Part shown: positions 5,766 to 6,797 of the stretch, in pieces | Layout of the letters: every line of letters begins with the position of its first letter | How positions within the stretch are numbered: the first letter of the stretch is position 1 | Assembly: GCA_029861655.1 (NCBI GenBank) | Contig: JAOTZA010000175.1 | Location: 1-6,797 of the forward strand | Direction of reading: 5' to 3' | Length of the DNA: 6,797 bases | DNA from: Acidobacteriota bacterium | Lineage (GTDB): Bacteria > Acidobacteriota > Thermoanaerobaculia > Multivoradales > JAHEKO01 | The notes under the pieces: generated by a model | Database searches by the model: none | What the model saw: only the letters and a program-made list of their open reading frames with translations | What the model was told of the DNA's origin: nothing | Position numbers and translations under genes: made by a program

Positions 5766-6797
5766 CGCGACTGTGGGATCGTGGTGAGCCTCTCGACGCG
5801 GTGGTTGCTCGCCTGACTGTCGGGCGCGACCCGCAGCTCGATCTCCAACTCGTCGCGCACGACGCCCTGGCATCGGCGGCGCACGCCGTGATGCTCGAGT
5901 CGATCGGCATCCTCGAAACCGGGGAGCTGGCCCTTTTGACAAGCGGACTTCGATCGATCGCTCGTGAGGCTCGGGCGGGGGAGTTCGTGATCGAACTGGC
6001 CGACGAAGACGGTCATACGGCCATCGAGAACCGGCTGACCGAAAGCCTCGGAGACGCGGGTCGCAAGATTCACACCGGCCGCAGCCGCAACGACCAGATC
6101 CTCGCCGCAATCCGGCTCTGGGGGCGACAAGAGCTCTTGACGCTCCATGCCGAGGCGCTGGCGCTCGTCGAGCGGGTTTTCGCTCTTGCCGAGCGGCATA
6201 AGGACACCACGATTCCCGGTTACTCCCACACCCGGCAGGCGATGCCGACGACTCTCGGACACTGGCTCGCGGCCCACGCCGAGGGGCTGTTGGATGACCT
6301 CCCCTGGCTCGAGCGGGCCTACGAGCACCTGAACCGCTCGCCGCTTGGTAGCGCCTCGGGTTTTGGCGTGGCTCTCGAGCTCGATCGGCTGTTGGTGTCT
6401 GAGTTGCTTGGGTTCGCGAGTGTGCAGCCCAATACCCTGGCCGTTCAAAATGATCGCGGCAAGAGCGAATGGCTGGCCCTCGGCGCCGCGGTGACCGTCG
6501 GCAACGATCTGGGCCGCATGGCAAGTGACCTGATCTGGTTCTCGAGCGACGAGCTGAAGTTCGTCAAGCTCCCCGACGTGCTCACCACTGGCTCGAGCAT
6601 CATGCCGCAGAAGCGCAACCCCGACGTGCTGGAGCTCATTCGAGCCAGCGCCGCCGGCCTGCGTGGCCGTCACACCGAAATCGGCAACATCTACGCACAA
6701 CTCGCCTCCGGCTACCACCGTGACCTGCAGCTGACCAAGGCCCCGTTTCTGGAAGGGATGCCTCTCGTCGGTGATCTGCTGCGGGCGATGGTTGCGG
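5762..6797 (+). CDS. argH: Argininosuccinate lyase, 3' end beyond the window
   Basis: ArgH cleaves argininosuccinate to arginine and fumarate, the final step of arginine synthesis, as a homotetramer of the fumarase/aspartase superfamily. ATG 5762 overlaps the argG stop (ATGA), and 345 codons are readable before the window ends. Since the family is usually about 430-470 residues, roughly a quarter is missing. The N-terminus reads MTRLWDRG...TVGRDPQLD. The superfamily signatures are present: HTGRSRNDQ (104-112), PGYSHTRQAMPTT with H156 as the usual catalytic His, SPLGSASGFG, and the flexible-loop signature GSSIMPQKRNP (277-287) carrying the catalytic Ser. The substrate-site segment reads EDGHTAIE, where many family members have EDxHxAIE with Cys or Val before His. 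All catalytic landmarks visible here are intact, so it should be active with ArgG. Confidence 0.96.
   Translation, partial: MTRLWDRGEPLDAVVARLTVGRDPQLDLQLVAHDALASAAHAVMLESIGILETGELALLTSGLRSIAREARAGEFVIELADEDGHTAIENRLTESLGDAGRKIHTGRSRNDQILAAIRLWGRQELLTLHAEALALVERVFALAERHKDTTIPGYSHTRQAMPTTLGHWLAAHAEGLLDDLPWLERAYEHLNRSPLGSASGFGVALELDRLLVSELLGFASVQPNTLAVQNDRGKSEWLALGAAVTVGNDLGRMASDLIWFSSDELKFVKLPDVLTTGSSIMPQKRNPDVLELIRASAAGLRGRHTEIGNIYAQLASGYHRDLQLTKAPFLEGMPLVGDLLRAMVA

Noticed and set aside
5619..6524. 301-residue reverse-strand open frame in the same region
   Set aside because: Extremely Arg/Pro/Ser-rich, overlapping both argG and argH. It is a shadow frame.
5672..6718. 348-residue reverse-strand open frame opposite argG/argH
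   Set aside because: It lies opposite intact argH with all family motifs. Its composition (Arg/Gly/Glu-rich, no recognisable motif) is typical of antisense frames in high-GC DNA.

Overview
The window is a high-GC (roughly 60% or more by eye) bacterial chromosomal segment with every gene on the + strand. It holds a kinase tail, an exported spondin-domain protein, an unusual membrane redox module, and the start of an arginine operon. The taxon cannot be fixed from the sequence. The eukaryote-like ArgG, an ArgH of the LWDRG...TVGRDPQLD type, and a flavoprotein fused to a NapH/NosR-like membrane iron-sulfur module would suit an Acidobacteriota- or Myxococcota-like organism. That assignment is inference from remembered family distributions.

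Layout. Positions 1-240 are the C-terminal ATPase end of a sensor histidine kinase. A 149-bp gap with a small hairpin and a 13-bp palindrome precedes a GTG-started secreted spondin-domain protein (390-1049). A perfect 12-bp GC-rich hairpin (1076-1103) closes that unit. Next comes a closely packed group: a 36-codon small ORF (1146-1256), a membrane protein with a degenerate TRASH/YHS-like segment and a C-terminal zinc ribbon (about 1253-1945), and a 760-residue flavoprotein/polyferredoxin membrane fusion (1968-4250). The small ORF and the next gene share a TTGA stop/start overlap, and the fusion gene follows after 22 bp.

The 288-bp gap 4251-4538 carries a 183-bp element (4331-4513) bounded by perfect 20-bp inverted repeats, with nested inverted repeats inside. 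It resembles a MITE or a long structured repeat and lies immediately before the argG ribosome-binding site. argG (4539-5765) and argH (from 5762, running off the window) overlap by ATGA and encode the last two steps of arginine synthesis.

The most distinctive content is the fusion protein. It begins with a thioredoxin-reductase-like FAD tail motif placed ahead of the first Rossmann fold, followed by an NAD(P)-type second Rossmann fold, about nine membrane segments, two Cys-rich membrane-edge motifs and a 2x[4Fe-4S] ferredoxin domain. It looks like a one-polypeptide NAD(P)H-to-membrane electron conduit. Its partner is unknown, although the adjacent TRASH-like/zinc-ribbon membrane protein is a candidate.
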